From an uncultured Brachyspira sp. (lineage in GTDB: Bacteria > Spirochaetota > Brachyspiria > Brachyspirales > Brachyspiraceae): a stretch of DNA of 64,000 nt. Below the pieces are notes generated by a model. That model saw only the letters and a program-made list of their open reading frames with translations. It did not search any database and was not told the origin of the DNA. A program made the position numbers and the translations under genes. This document shows positions 26,791 to 35,790 of this stretch, in pieces. The stretch is from NCBI RefSeq assembly GCF_944390595.1, contig NZ_CALXRN010000220.1, positions 1-64,000 on the forward strand. Reading direction: 5' to 3'. Every line of letters begins with the position of its first letter. Position 1 is the first letter of the stretch.

Positions 26791-27234
26791 TAAATTATCT
26801 GTAAAGCCGTATATATTAAAATATCTAACCTCAATATCTTCTATATCATCATCTATATTTTTTAATTTAAATTTTAAATTAAGTCCCATTAAATAATTAT
26901 TATTCAAAGCTATATATCTTTCCATTTTTCCGTCATCTTTACTGGAATAATCATATATAATCATATTAACATCTATATGAACATCAGAAATAACATAACC
27001 TTCTTCAAAAATTTCTGTTGTGATAAGAGTATATCCGCTTAGATATTCATATTCAGCATTTGCCGTATCAGAATATAACTGCTTCATTATAGAATCTAAA
27101 TAATTTTCAACTCCGTTTTTAATAGCATTTTCTATATTCTTATCTTTATGAACCTTATCCCTCACCTGCTCTTTAGTCATCTTATTATTAGAATCATTTA
27201 AATTATGAACATCAAAATTTTCTAAAGTTCCCAT
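26782..27234 (-). CDS. Protein of unknown function (150 aa)
   Basis: I recognise no family. The N-terminal 60 residues are polar and helical with Lys/Asp/Asn runs; the remainder is a series of strands (YEYLSGYTLITTEIFEEGYV, ISDVHIDVNMIIYDYS, YLMGLNLKFKL). No signal peptide or membrane helix is present. AGGAG stands well placed before the ATG at 27234, and the gene ends against the terminator of the convergent gene. It is monocistronic. Confidence 0.7.
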   Translation of the reverse strand: MGTLENFDVHNLNDSNNKMTKEQVRDKVHKDKNIENAIKNGVENYLDSIMKQLYSDTANAEYEYLSGYTLITTEIFEEGYVISDVHIDVNMIIYDYSSKDDGKMERYIALNNNYLMGLNLKFKLKNIDDDIEDIEVRYFNIYGFTDNLKK

Positions 27235-27351
27235 AATTAACTCCTATATAATAATTATATATCAAATCTATAAAAGTTTTTTAAAGATATTGAAAAAAAT
27301 TAAAAGCATTATTATTATAATATAAAATAATATTTTAGGAGATTAAAAAAT

Positions 27352-27951
27352 ATGAGAACTTCAGCTATAGAAAGAAATACTAATGAGACAAAAATAAAAA
27401 TAGAATTAAATATAGACGGAACCGGCAAATATACTAATAACACTAATATTGGTTTTTTTAATCATATGCTTGATTTATTTGCACGTCATGGCAGATTCGA
27501 TTTAAATACGGAATGTTTTGGAGATATAAATGTTGATTATCATCATTCAGTTGAAGATGTAGGTATAGTTTTGGGTAAATGCTTTTCTGAAGCTTTGGGA
27601 GATATGAAAGGAATAAAAAGATATGGTAATTTCTGCATGCCTATGTGCGAGGCTTTAACATTGGCAGCAGTTGATATATGCGGAAGAAGCCATTTAGTTT
27701 TTGACAGCGATTTAAAGCATGAAAAAGTAGGAGATTTCGACACAGAACTTGTAAAAGAATTTTTTACTGCATTTACAAATTCTATGAATATAACTTTGCA
27801 TATAAAAACTTTTCATGGTGAAAATACGCATCATATTATAGAATCCATTTTTAAAGGCGTAGCACGTGCTTTATCTCAAGCCTGCGAAATAGATGAAAAA
27901 TATAAAAATGAAGTATTATCTACAAAGGGAATGATTGAAAATAATCAATAG
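27352..27951 (+). CDS. hisB: Imidazoleglycerol-phosphate dehydratase
   Basis: HisB removes water from imidazole glycerol phosphate in the sixth step of histidine synthesis. The 199-residue monofunctional form is complete. Its two half-repeats carry the manganese-binding motifs: NHMLDLFARHGRFDL, DYHHSVEDVG, then LCEAL-like MCEALTLAAVDICGR and ENTHHIIESIFKGVARAL. GGAG precedes the ATG. hisH follows after 74 bp, from its own promoter. No other his genes lie in the window. Confidence 0.96.
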   Translation: MRTSAIERNTNETKIKIELNIDGTGKYTNNTNIGFFNHMLDLFARHGRFDLNTECFGDINVDYHHSVEDVGIVLGKCFSEALGDMKGIKRYGNFCMPMCEALTLAAVDICGRSHLVFDSDLKHEKVGDFDTELVKEFFTAFTNSMNITLHIKTFHGENTHHIIESIFKGVARALSQACEIDEKYKNEVLSTKGMIENNQ

Positions 27952-27955
27952 TATT

Positions 27956-27984
27956 TTGACTTTTATATTTTATTTCAGTATAAT
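27956..27984 (+). promoter_or_regulatory. Promoter of hisH
   Basis: TTGACT (27956-27961), a 17-base spacer and a perfect TATAAT (27979-27984) lie in the 74-bp gap after hisB, so hisH can be transcribed separately. Confidence 0.7.
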
Positions 27985-28025
27985 AACCTAAATAATTTTT
28001 ATTAATCAATAACTAGGATATTAAT

Positions 28026-28649
28026 ATGACAGCTATAATAGATTACGGAGTAGGAAATTTATTTTCTTTAATGTCATCTCTTGATTATGTAGGAATAGAT
28101 ACAAAACTTACAGATGATGAAAAAATCATAAAGAATGCTGATGCAATTATATTACCGGGAGTAGGTGCTTTCAGAGACGCTATAACAAAATTAGAAAAAA
28201 TAAATAACGGAATACTCAAAAATACTATAATAGAGGAAGCCAAAAAAGGAAAATTAATTTTAGGTATATGCTTGGGTATGCAGATGTTTTTTGATAAAAG
28301 CTATGAATATGGAGAATATAACGGACTTGGATTAATAAAAGGAAATATATGTCCTATAGTTAAAGATTTAAAAAATAAAGATTTAAAAGTACCGCACATG
28401 GGGTGGAATAATATAAATATAAAAAAAGAAGATAAAATATTTAAATATATTAACAATATGGAATATGTATACTTTGTGCATTCTTATTATGGAAAAGACT
28501 GTGAAGAAAGCATAATCGCAGATAGTGAATATGAAATAAATATACCAGCCGTAGTTAAAAATGATAATGTATATGGAATACAATTTCATCCGGAAAAAAG
28601 CGGAAGCACCGGACTTAATATACTAAAAGGTTTTAAAGATTTAATATAA
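28026..28649 (+). CDS. hisH: Imidazole glycerol phosphate synthase, glutaminase subunit
   Basis: HisH releases ammonia from glutamine and channels it to HisF, which makes imidazole glycerol phosphate. The 207-residue class I amidotransferase shows IIDYGVGNLFSL at the start, the oxyanion segment LPGVGAF, nucleophile Cys82 in GICLGMQ, and His188 with Glu190 in QFHPEKSG. The substrate of HisB is the product of HisHF, so the pair is metabolically adjacent. hisF is not in this window. AGGATA precedes the ATG; a terminator follows. Confidence 0.96.
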   Translation: MTAIIDYGVGNLFSLMSSLDYVGIDTKLTDDEKIIKNADAIILPGVGAFRDAITKLEKINNGILKNTIIEEAKKGKLILGICLGMQMFFDKSYEYGEYNGLGLIKGNICPIVKDLKNKDLKVPHMGWNNINIKKEDKIFKYINNMEYVYFVHSYYGKDCEESIIADSEYEINIPAVVKNDNVYGIQFHPEKSGSTGLNILKGFKDLI

Positions 28650-28653
28650 TTAT

Positions 28654-28693
28654 AAAAAGAGCAGAACTTAATATTCATAGTCCTGCTCTTTTT
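28654..28693. terminator. Bidirectional terminator between hisH and the FAD dehydrogenase
   Basis: The arms AAAAAGAGCAG (28654-28664) and CTGCTCTTTTT (28683-28693) pair perfectly over 11 bp. Both strands end in a T run. Confidence 0.85.
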
Positions 28694-28698
28694 ATATA

Positions 28699-30249
28699 TT
28701 AAAATAATGAAATTCTAGCTCTTTTTATTTCAGTTCTGTATCTCTTTATTTCCCATTCAATCTTTTCTTTATTCCATCCCAAAACATTAGCCATCTCTTC
28801 TGCAATATGTTCTGCAATCAATGTTCCGCAGTCACTTTCAGTTAAAATAAATCTTAGTCTTCTTATCATAATATCATCTAAATGCAAAGCATGTTCAACT
28901 TCTATAAAATATTTTATTAATCCCCTATTTATTCTATAATCAAGTCCAACTTCAACAAGCAAAGAAGAGTCATTCTTGCAAAACTCATTAAGCCTCAAAA
29001 CCAAATCAACAGAACCATAATAATCTATTAAGAATTTTACTATGCCTTCATTTAATACCCAGTCAATATTTTTTTCTAATTTGTTTGTCATTATTTTTTG
29101 ATTACTAAACCATTTATAAGGTTTTCCATACATCTTTATTAAAGCCTTAATAGCAACCAAAGATGATGTAGTGAAATTTCCGCCTTCAACCATAAATAGC
29201 CTGTAATTAGGATGTGCATGTATTTTTATATTAGATGGATTTACAGGCATCATTCCGGACTGAGTTGTTACTATATGATTTTTATTAACTATAGAGCTGA
29301 AATATGTATTATAAACATCAAGCAAATATTCTGCCTCATCGCTTGTGGCATATATACAGTCTAAGTCAGAATTATATTTTTTTATTGTAGGACCTATTAT
29401 AGTTGTATTTTTCCAACGCATTAAAAATATATTAGGTCTTGATTTTATTTTAGGAAGCACAACAGCTTTATTGATATGAATAGAATCGCTGTTAATAACT
29501 AAATGAGTACCTTTAACATAAGAAACCCTATTTTCAAAAGAACCGTTTGGAACTAAAGAACTTATGCTGTTTCCCCAAGCCCCTGCTGCTATTAATATTG
29601 TTTTAGCTGAAGCACTGTGAATTTTTCTAGTAATATTATCGCTGAATATAACACTTTGTATTTCTTTTTGATTATATTCAAAAGCTTTTACCTCAGCATA
29701 ATTTAATATATCACCCCCATAACTCTCAGCCTTTAAAAGTATTTCCATTACATATCTGGAATCATCTAATAAACCTTCATAATATTCTATAGAAGCTATT
29801 ACATCGTTATTTATTAAATCAGGCAAACATTCTAATGTTGAATTTCTGCTATGGGATACATGCCTTTTAGTCTTTCCGAACAAAGATAAAATATCATATA
29901 ACGAAGCTTTTAGCTCCTCTCTGAATATACCGCTTCCGCCATGATCATATATGGGATTAATGATGCCGAATGAATCAAAAGAGCTTTTATACATTAGATT
30001 ATTTCTCTCTTTTACTTTAAAAGCAGTAGATATTATATTTCTGCTGTTCATATCATTAAATCCGCCTGAAAGCATTTTTGAAGTACGGGAAGAAGCCCCA
30101 TAAGAAAAGTCATGTTTTTCTAAAAGAAGAGTTGAAATTCCTACACGTGATGTCTTTAATGCTATAGTTGCACCTATAACACCTCCGCCTATAATAATGA
30201 TATCGTAATTTTTATCACTATGGAGTATATCAGCCCTTGTTTTTGCCAT
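28699..30249 (-). CDS. FAD-dependent oxidoreductase, glycerol-3-phosphate dehydrogenase (GlpA/GlpD) type
   Basis: This 516-residue flavoprotein has the dinucleotide motif IIIIGGGVIGATIAL (17-31), LLLEKHDFSYGASSRTSKMLSGG (about 45-67, the GASSR/T-S-x-x-H/M region of GlpA/GlpD) and the late FAD contact near MMPVNPSN and VEGGNFTTSS. A C-terminal helical domain follows. It would oxidise sn-glycerol 3-phosphate or a related hydroxy acid and pass electrons onward. I start at ATG 30249, which has AAAGGAGA eight bases before; the frame extends 11 codons further upstream without a site. It is the last gene of a minus-strand set with NuoE-, NuoF- and NuoG-like proteins, plausible electron acceptors. 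The actual substrate is uncertain. Confidence 0.8.
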   Translation of the reverse strand: MAKTRADILHSDKNYDIIIIGGGVIGATIALKTSRVGISTLLLEKHDFSYGASSRTSKMLSGGFNDMNSRNIISTAFKVKERNNLMYKSSFDSFGIINPIYDHGGSGIFREELKASLYDILSLFGKTKRHVSHSRNSTLECLPDLINNDVIASIEYYEGLLDDSRYVMEILLKAESYGGDILNYAEVKAFEYNQKEIQSVIFSDNITRKIHSASAKTILIAAGAWGNSISSLVPNGSFENRVSYVKGTHLVINSDSIHINKAVVLPKIKSRPNIFLMRWKNTTIIGPTIKKYNSDLDCIYATSDEAEYLLDVYNTYFSSIVNKNHIVTTQSGMMPVNPSNIKIHAHPNYRLFMVEGGNFTTSSLVAIKALIKMYGKPYKWFSNQKIMTNKLEKNIDWVLNEGIVKFLIDYYGSVDLVLRLNEFCKNDSSLLVEVGLDYRINRGLIKYFIEVEHALHLDDIMIRRLRFILTESDCGTLIAEHIAEEMANVLGWNKEKIEWEIKRYRTEIKRARISLF

Positions 30250-30339
30250 AAAAAAATCTCCTTTTATATAATAAAAACACAATAAAATTTAAGCTAATAT
30301 ATCAATAAACCTCCTAATATATAGTATAGAACAAAATTT

Positions 30340-31722
30340 TCATAAATACAAATATTTTAACAAATCTCTTAAATTTAATCGGTTTTTATTACTTTTCAAA
30401 AAAGACTGCATTTCTTTTTTCTTTCCATGTTTATCTATATAATGTCCGCTGAACTCCCCAAGACCAGATATAGGAAAAGCTAAATATGCATTATAAGATA
30501 ATATAGAAAAGCATGGACTGAATACTATATAATTTCCTTTATTTTTCTTGGAAAAAGATATTATTTCATCATTAATATCATCAAGGGCATCTCCAAGTAT
30601 TATAAATTTATTAAAATTATTATTATTCAAATCAATATTATGATCATACTCTTTATTTTTTAACTCTTTAATAGAATAATTATTTATATTTGTATAATTA
30701 TCTCTTATAATTTCTGAATTAGTAGACATTGTATTTTTTTTTATCATACTATTAATTATACCTGTAGAATAAATAAGTTCATCAAAAGCATTGATATCTT
30801 CTATAGGATACATGCTTGAATATACAGCCAAACATGAATTAACATCTATGTCAGACATAAATTCATAATACATATTTTTTGCTTTTTTAAAATTGTATTG
30901 AATTCCATTATTTAAAGGCATTTCAAATGTATTATTGGAATAGTAATCCATTTTTCTGCCATAATCGCATAAAGCATACTTCTTTTTTGAAGGGGAGCAA
31001 ATATCTTTTATACTGCTGCTGATATATATATAATTTGCATCGCATAAATAATTGCATCCTATACAAAAACTTCTTATACTCTTAGCTGTACTTATATCTT
31101 CGCTGATTTTATCATCTATAGATCTTTCTGTATAAAATACATGCGTAGGACAAAAATCAACTATCATAGAAGAATATCCGCTTATAGTTTTATAATCTTC
31201 GCATATTCCGCAATTAATACATCTTTCATAATCTGCTTTAATATATTTAGGCAAATTCATACCTTTTACAATTTTTTTTATATCTTCTATATTACTATCA
31301 TTAGAGGCATCATTTGAAGGTTCTATAGAAACATTATAAATATCTAAATATTTTTTTAATTTGCAAATATAATCAGCATTACAGCTTTCACATATAGGCT
31401 TATGCATATACAGTATAGCATTTAATAATGCTATTCTGTATTTTATTATATCCTCATCATTATTTAAAACACTCATGCCGTTTTCTACTATTTCATTACA
31501 GGCATATTTTATACTATAAGTTTCCTCATTTTTTTTCTTAACTTTAACAGCACATAATCTGCATCTTAACAAATTATCTTCTTTATCAAAAGTATTGGTA
31601 CTGTTCATTTTATATGAGCATAAATGCGGTATATCAATATTTACGTATGATAAGGCCTGCAATATTGTATATCCTCTTTGGGCAGAAACTGTTTTACCAT
31701 CCACAGTGAATTTTATTATCAT
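30340..31722 (-). CDS. NuoG/hydrogenase-type iron-sulfur protein, C-terminally shortened
   Basis: This 460-residue Fe-S protein resembles the front of NuoG. In order: a 2Fe-2S ferredoxin domain (Cys35, 54, 57, 75), the His-Cys3 cluster site MHKPICESCNADYIC (His107, Cys111, 114, 120), a 4Fe-4S set (Cys168, 171, 174, 191), and a further site, Cys220, 223, 227 with Cys252 in LCDYGRK. After about 290 the sequence is short and diverged where NuoG has its molybdopterin-type domain or hydrogenases their H-cluster; no H-cluster motif is visible. ATG 31722 has GAGAG upstream; five more codons to a TTG are less likely. It would relay electrons between the NuoF-like subunit and an unidentified partner. 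Confidence 0.78.
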   Translation of the reverse strand: MIIKFTVDGKTVSAQRGYTILQALSYVNIDIPHLCSYKMNSTNTFDKEDNLLRCRLCAVKVKKKNEETYSIKYACNEIVENGMSVLNNDEDIIKYRIALLNAILYMHKPICESCNADYICKLKKYLDIYNVSIEPSNDASNDSNIEDIKKIVKGMNLPKYIKADYERCINCGICEDYKTISGYSSMIVDFCPTHVFYTERSIDDKISEDISTAKSIRSFCIGCNYLCDANYIYISSSIKDICSPSKKKYALCDYGRKMDYYSNNTFEMPLNNGIQYNFKKAKNMYYEFMSDIDVNSCLAVYSSMYPIEDINAFDELIYSTGIINSMIKKNTMSTNSEIIRDNYTNINNYSIKELKNKEYDHNIDLNNNNFNKFIILGDALDDINDEIISFSKKNKGNYIVFSPCFSILSYNAYLAFPISGLGEFSGHYIDKHGKKKEMQSFLKSNKNRLNLRDLLKYLYL

Positions 31723-31748
31723 AATAAAATCTCTCAAATAATGATTTT

Positions 31749-32891
31749 TTATATAAAGCTATATAAGGTTATCTTATTTTCTACGGCATAAAGAAATTCA
31801 TCTTTAAACATTTCTATAGTTGATAATATACAATAAGCTAAAGATTTTATATATAAACAAGATGCTAAATTATATATCATATTAACAGTATCTTTTAAAT
31901 TTGAATAATCGCTAAAAATAGATTTTCCTAAAAGTATTCTATTAATATAATACTCGCATAAATCAAAACCATAATTACAAGGCATACATTTTTTACATGA
32001 AATAGTTTTAGCAAATTTAACGATTTTTAATACGACTCTTATTATACATCTGTCTTCACGTATAAAACATATTCCTCCATTTCCAAGTGTAATATCATAA
32101 TCCAAGTTCATTTTTAAAAAAGTATCAATATCCATAGGCGGATTTAAAAAACCATTGGTAAATACACATTTTATACTATAATCTTTATCAAAATTTCCTG
32201 CAGTTTTTACTATATCTTTAAATGATTTTCCTATCTCAAATTCATATATGTTAGGATATATAATATCTCCGGATAAAGACAATATATAAGTTCCTTTAAG
32301 ACTGGAAGAACCATAATTTTTAAAACTTAATTCTCCTATATGTGCTAAATATGTAAATTGAGCTATAGTTTCTAAATCAAATACATATTTTTTATTTTCT
32401 AAATAATGAGGGGTTATTCTGATTTTATTTTCCTGATAATATAATTCTTCATCATATAGGGAAATTTTTATATCATTTGTAAATTTTGAATCTTCAAATT
32501 CTACAATGGCCTTTAATAATATATCTTTTTCTTCTAAGTAATAGTCTTTCAATACTATATCTATATTTTTTATTCCGAGAATTTTAGCTATAAATACAGA
32601 ACCGTCTAAAATGAGATGAGGATTATTTTTTATTAGAAACTTATCTTTAAAAACTAAATAGTCAAATGAACAGGCATTTATTAGAATATTATTTTCTTTA
32701 TTGTTATTATTTTCTGTTAGGATTTCATATAAAGAATGCTGAAAAATATCTCTGGTAAGAATAGGATAATTATAAAGCTCTTTTAATATACTTTCAGCAA
32801 GTACTTCATTTATCAAATAATCCCCAAAACTATCTCTGTATAAATTAATATTATCTATACAATTTTGGCTATGCAACACAAATTTTTTCAT
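31749..32891 (-). CDS. NuoF-like protein without FMN/NADH-binding loops
   Basis: This 380-residue protein aligns with NuoF (NADH dehydrogenase 51-kDa subunit) by recognisable stretches: FKDKFLIKNNPHLILDG matches the KDR-LLxxxPHLLxEG region, and the end keeps the 4Fe-4S ligands exactly spaced (Cys299-x2-Cys302-x2-Cys305-x39-Cys345), followed by STIEMFKDEF. The two catalytic glycine-rich loops of NuoF, GRGGAGFP and CGEETAL, are both absent; the N-terminus reads LYNYPILTRDIFQHSLYEIL instead. It therefore probably cannot bind FMN or NADH in the usual way and may be a structural or electron-wire subunit. Its start overlaps the NuoE-like stop by 4 bp. Confidence 0.7.
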   Translation of the reverse strand: MKKFVLHSQNCIDNINLYRDSFGDYLINEVLAESILKELYNYPILTRDIFQHSLYEILTENNNNKENNILINACSFDYLVFKDKFLIKNNPHLILDGSVFIAKILGIKNIDIVLKDYYLEEKDILLKAIVEFEDSKFTNDIKISLYDEELYYQENKIRITPHYLENKKYVFDLETIAQFTYLAHIGELSFKNYGSSSLKGTYILSLSGDIIYPNIYEFEIGKSFKDIVKTAGNFDKDYSIKCVFTNGFLNPPMDIDTFLKMNLDYDITLGNGGICFIREDRCIIRVVLKIVKFAKTISCKKCMPCNYGFDLCEYYINRILLGKSIFSDYSNLKDTVNMIYNLASCLYIKSLAYCILSTIEMFKDEFLYAVENKITLYSFI

Positions 32892-33157
32892 CTTTTTCTT
32901 ACATGTACAGCTTCTATATACTTTATAATGCTTTTAAAAGACGATTTTGTACATTCCATACCATTAATAAGTACAGGCACAGCATTATGGCAATCATGAA
33001 TACACTCCATCTCTCTAAGCAGCATACCATCAGCAGATGGTACACCTATCTGTAAGTCATAATGAGAACGAATAGCCTCTAAAAGAGCATAACTACCATT
33101 CATAGAGCAATGAAACCCTACACATACTTCTATAAGAGTATTTACATTGGCTGACAT
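32888..33157 (-). CDS. NuoE-like 2Fe-2S thioredoxin-fold protein
   Basis: This 89-residue protein is the C-terminal thioredoxin-like domain of NuoE alone, lacking the helical N-terminal domain. All four cluster ligands are present with NuoE spacing: Cys12-x4-Cys17 (EVCVGFHCS) and Cys52-x3-Cys56 (ECIHDCHNAVPVLING). I take ATG 33157, with GGAAAG upstream; a TTG at 33172 would add five residues. It is the first gene of the operon and overlaps the NuoF-like gene by 4 bp, showing tight coupling. A 2Fe-2S carrier role is likely. Confidence 0.78.
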   Translation of the reverse strand: MSANVNTLIEVCVGFHCSMNGSYALLEAIRSHYDLQIGVPSADGMLLREMECIHDCHNAVPVLINGMECTKSSFKSIIKYIEAVHVRKR

Positions 33158-33231
33158 ACTATTCTTTCCCAATAAATAACTATAAATTAAAGAGATGAAA
33201 ACATTATATTGAGTATAATGCTTATTATATA

Positions 33232-33321
33232 TTATTTCTTTTTATGCCTATTTTTGCGTAAACGTTTTTTGCGTTTATGCGTAGCCATCTTTTGACGAAG
33301 TCTTTTTCTTCCTGAAGGCAT
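33232..33321 (-). CDS. 29-aa basic protein of the AURKAIP1/COX24 (mS38-like) type
   Basis: This very short gene reads MPSGRKRLRQKMATHKRKKR followed by LRKNRHKKK. The HKRKKRLRKNRHKKK segment is the hallmark of the AURKAIP1/COX24 C-terminal domain, found in the mitochondrial small-subunit protein mS38 and in tiny proteins of some bacterial phyla. A ribosome-associated role is likely from that relationship. GGGAG stands six bases before the ATG at 33321. It is alone on the minus strand, 74 bp upstream of the NuoE-like gene. Confidence 0.85.
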   Translation of the reverse strand: MPSGRKRLRQKMATHKRKKRLRKNRHKKK

Positions 33322-33470
33322 ATTCACTCCCATTTTTTATAATTTGAACATTTATTATACCATGTTATGTAAATAATTTCAAGTTTAAACTAAAAAAACT
33401 TCTTTATTTATTTCGCTATGTAGTTTATAATGCATTTTAATAATTTATTTAACAATAATAAGGATAAAAA

Positions 33471-34073
33471 ATGAATGAATTAGAAAAAATGATTAACGGA
33501 TTTGAGTATTTCAGCGGAGATAAAGATTTAGAAGAAATGAGAAACAAAGCAAAAGATTTATGTTTTGATTATAATTTTCTAAAATCAAATCAGCAAAAAG
33601 AAAAAGAGGATATTATAAGAAAATTGTTTGGAAAAATAGGTAAAAATTTTGGAATTAATGCTCCTTTTTATTGTGATTATGGATTTAATATAGAAGCCGG
33701 TGATAATCTTTACATTAATCATAATTGTGTAATTTTGGACTGTGCTAAAGTAAAATTTGGAAATAATGTATTTATAGCACCTAATTGCGGGTTTTATACA
33801 GCCGGACATCCTTTAGACATAGAAAGAAGAAATAATTGCATAGAATATGCATACCCCATAACAATAGGAAATGATATATGGATTGGTGCTAATACCATTG
33901 TTATTCCAGGGGTAACTATAGGAAATGGATCAGTTATAGGTGCCGGAAGCGTTGTTGTAAAAGATATTCCAAATAATGTCATTGCATTTGGAAATCCATG
34001 CAAAATTATTAGGGAAATAACAGACAAAGATAAAGAAAAAAACTTAAATTGGGAAAATATTAATAAAAAATAA
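33471..34073 (+). CDS. Sugar O-acetyltransferase of the maltose/galactoside acetyltransferase family
   Basis: This 200-residue left-handed beta-helix enzyme transfers acetyl from acetyl-CoA to a sugar hydroxyl. The helical N-terminal cap (EKMINGFEYFSGDKDLEEMR) and the hexapeptide repeats (FNIEAGDNLYINHNCVIL, IGNDIWIGANTIVIPG, IGNGSVIGAGSVVVKDIP) are typical, with catalytic His in YTAGHPLD and the final GNPCKIIREI. AAGGAT precedes the ATG. Substrate specificity cannot be read; these enzymes are often detoxifying acetylators. Confidence 0.92.
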   Translation: MNELEKMINGFEYFSGDKDLEEMRNKAKDLCFDYNFLKSNQQKEKEDIIRKLFGKIGKNFGINAPFYCDYGFNIEAGDNLYINHNCVILDCAKVKFGNNVFIAPNCGFYTAGHPLDIERRNNCIEYAYPITIGNDIWIGANTIVIPGVTIGNGSVIGAGSVVVKDIPNNVIAFGNPCKIIREITDKDKEKNLNWENINKK

Positions 34074-34106
34074 TCATAGCATTTTTATATACTATGATTA
34101 TTTTTT
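34065..34106. terminator. Bidirectional terminator between the acetyltransferase and pepA
   Basis: A perfect 15-bp stem (34065-34079 with 34092-34106) includes the last codons of the acetyltransferase gene and ends in six T on the plus strand and six on the minus strand. Confidence 0.85.
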
Positions 34107-34131
34107 ATTTATTAATTAAATATTGAAATTA

Positions 34132-35607
34132 TCAAAATTTTTCTATATCAACAAGTTTTTCTACTGTCTTAGCAAGAAGATAAACACCTACTCCTGTACC
34201 GCCTTTAGATATATATTTATTATCTGTATTACTGTAAGAAGTGCACGCTATATCCAAATGAGCCCATTTTGAACCTTCTGTAAAATAAGAAAGGAATTGT
34301 GCTGCTGTAATTGTTCCGGCTTCTCTTCCGCCTGTATTTTTTATATCTGCTATATCGGATTTTATCTGTTCTTTATATTCATCAAACATTGGAAGCTCCC
34401 AAACTCTCTCATAAGTATCATTTCCTGCTTCCTTAATTGCATTTGATAAAAACTCATCATTAGACATTAATCCTGTAGCATGTTTACCTAAAGCTATAGA
34501 ACAAGCACCTGTCAATGTAGCTATATCTATAACATAATCAGGATTATATTTCTTTATTCCATAAGCTAAAGCATCAGCAAGTATTAATCTTCCCTCAGCA
34601 TCAGTATTTACAACCTCTACTGTAACACCATTATGCATTTTTAATACATCTCCCGGATTTATTGCTCCGCTTCCTGTTTTATTATCTGTTAAAGGACATA
34701 TTACAGTAACATTGGCATCCAAACCCATATCAGATATTAAAAATAATGCTCCGCATACAGCAGCTGCCCCTGACATATCATCTTTCATTCCATACATGCT
34801 GTCAGCTGGTTTTAATGACATTCCGCCTGTATCAAAAGTTATTCCTTTTCCAACTAATAAAATGCTTCTCTTAGCTTTTGCTTTTTTATATTGTGCTATA
34901 AATACTCTAGGAGGATTTTTACTTCCTGCATTAACTCCTAGTATTCCGTTCATATTAGCTGCTTTTAATTCTTTTTCAGTCAAAACTGTAGTTGTGATTT
35001 TTCTGCTTTCAGCCTGTTTTTTAGCTCTGTCTGTAAATGTTAATGAATTTATAACATTGCTTGGTTCATTAATCATATCTCTAGCCCAGAATATACAGTC
35101 TGCTATCTGACTTGCCTTTAATATAGCATTTTCCGTATCTTTTTTATGCTCTGAAACCAAAAGAATATTTTTTATAACTGCTTGTTCCTTTAATCTTTTA
35201 TCTCCCAAATAATTATCAAATCTATATGAAGAAAGTATAATACCTAAACAAAACTGTATATAAGATTCCTCAGATGCTATTTCTGAAAATAATTCAGCCA
35301 TATCAACTTCAATATCATCAATATGCAAATCTTTCATTATTTTTATCAAAGAAGCTCCGGCATTTTTCCAAGTCTCATACATATAATTTTTTACTTCTTT
35401 ATAGGTAATAAAAATAACTCTAGTATTGCTTGCAAAAGCAAATGCAAATGGAGTGGAAGTTGTATAATATTTATCTTTAACTAAACTATTGAATAATTTT
35501 ATGTATTCTTCATTAAAAGTACATACTTTAGGCTCTTCTTTCTCAACTTTCACAAAAATAGCTACTGTATGTTTTTTAATGAAATTTATTGTATGTTTGA
35601 GTTTCAT
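34132..35607 (-). CDS. pepA: Leucyl aminopeptidase (M17)
   Basis: This 491-residue cytoplasmic dizinc/dimanganese aminopeptidase removes N-terminal residues from peptides. The metal and catalytic residues are in place: Lys254 and Asp259 (VGKGITFDTGGMSLKP), Lys266, Asp277 (MKDDMSG), and Asp336, Glu338 and Arg340 in the M17 signature NTDAEGRL. The N-terminal domain is diverged, as usual. AAGGAT precedes the ATG. Its promoter, with perfect hexamers, lies at 35646-35673. Confidence 0.95.
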   Translation of the reverse strand: MKLKHTINFIKKHTVAIFVKVEKEEPKVCTFNEEYIKLFNSLVKDKYYTTSTPFAFAFASNTRVIFITYKEVKNYMYETWKNAGASLIKIMKDLHIDDIEVDMAELFSEIASEESYIQFCLGIILSSYRFDNYLGDKRLKEQAVIKNILLVSEHKKDTENAILKASQIADCIFWARDMINEPSNVINSLTFTDRAKKQAESRKITTTVLTEKELKAANMNGILGVNAGSKNPPRVFIAQYKKAKAKRSILLVGKGITFDTGGMSLKPADSMYGMKDDMSGAAAVCGALFLISDMGLDANVTVICPLTDNKTGSGAINPGDVLKMHNGVTVEVVNTDAEGRLILADALAYGIKKYNPDYVIDIATLTGACSIALGKHATGLMSNDEFLSNAIKEAGNDTYERVWELPMFDEYKEQIKSDIADIKNTGGREAGTITAAQFLSYFTEGSKWAHLDIACTSYSNTDNKYISKGGTGVGVYLLAKTVEKLVDIEKF

Positions 35608-35645
35608 TTTAGATCCTTGATTTTATTTAGAAATATTAAGTAATA

Positions 35646-35673
35646 ATTATATATAATGTTTATTTTATGTCAA
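35646..35673 (-). promoter_or_regulatory. Promoter of pepA
   Basis: On the minus strand TTGACA (35673-35668), a 16-base spacer and TATAAT (35651-35646) are followed by a leader of about 33 bases. Confidence 0.72.
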
Positions 35674-35704
35674 TTATAATCTTAAAATTTATAATAATGT
35701 ATAT

Positions 35705-35732
35705 TGAAATATACTATTAAATATATATAATT
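35705..35732 (+). promoter_or_regulatory. Probable promoter of the first lipoprotein gene
   Basis: TTGAAA (35705-35710), a 16-base spacer and TATAAT (35727-35732) precede the ATG at 35791. Confidence 0.5.
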
Positions 35733-35790
35733 TTCATAATGAAGATATTAAATTTATAATTAGAATATATCATTATGGAGGCATTTATTT

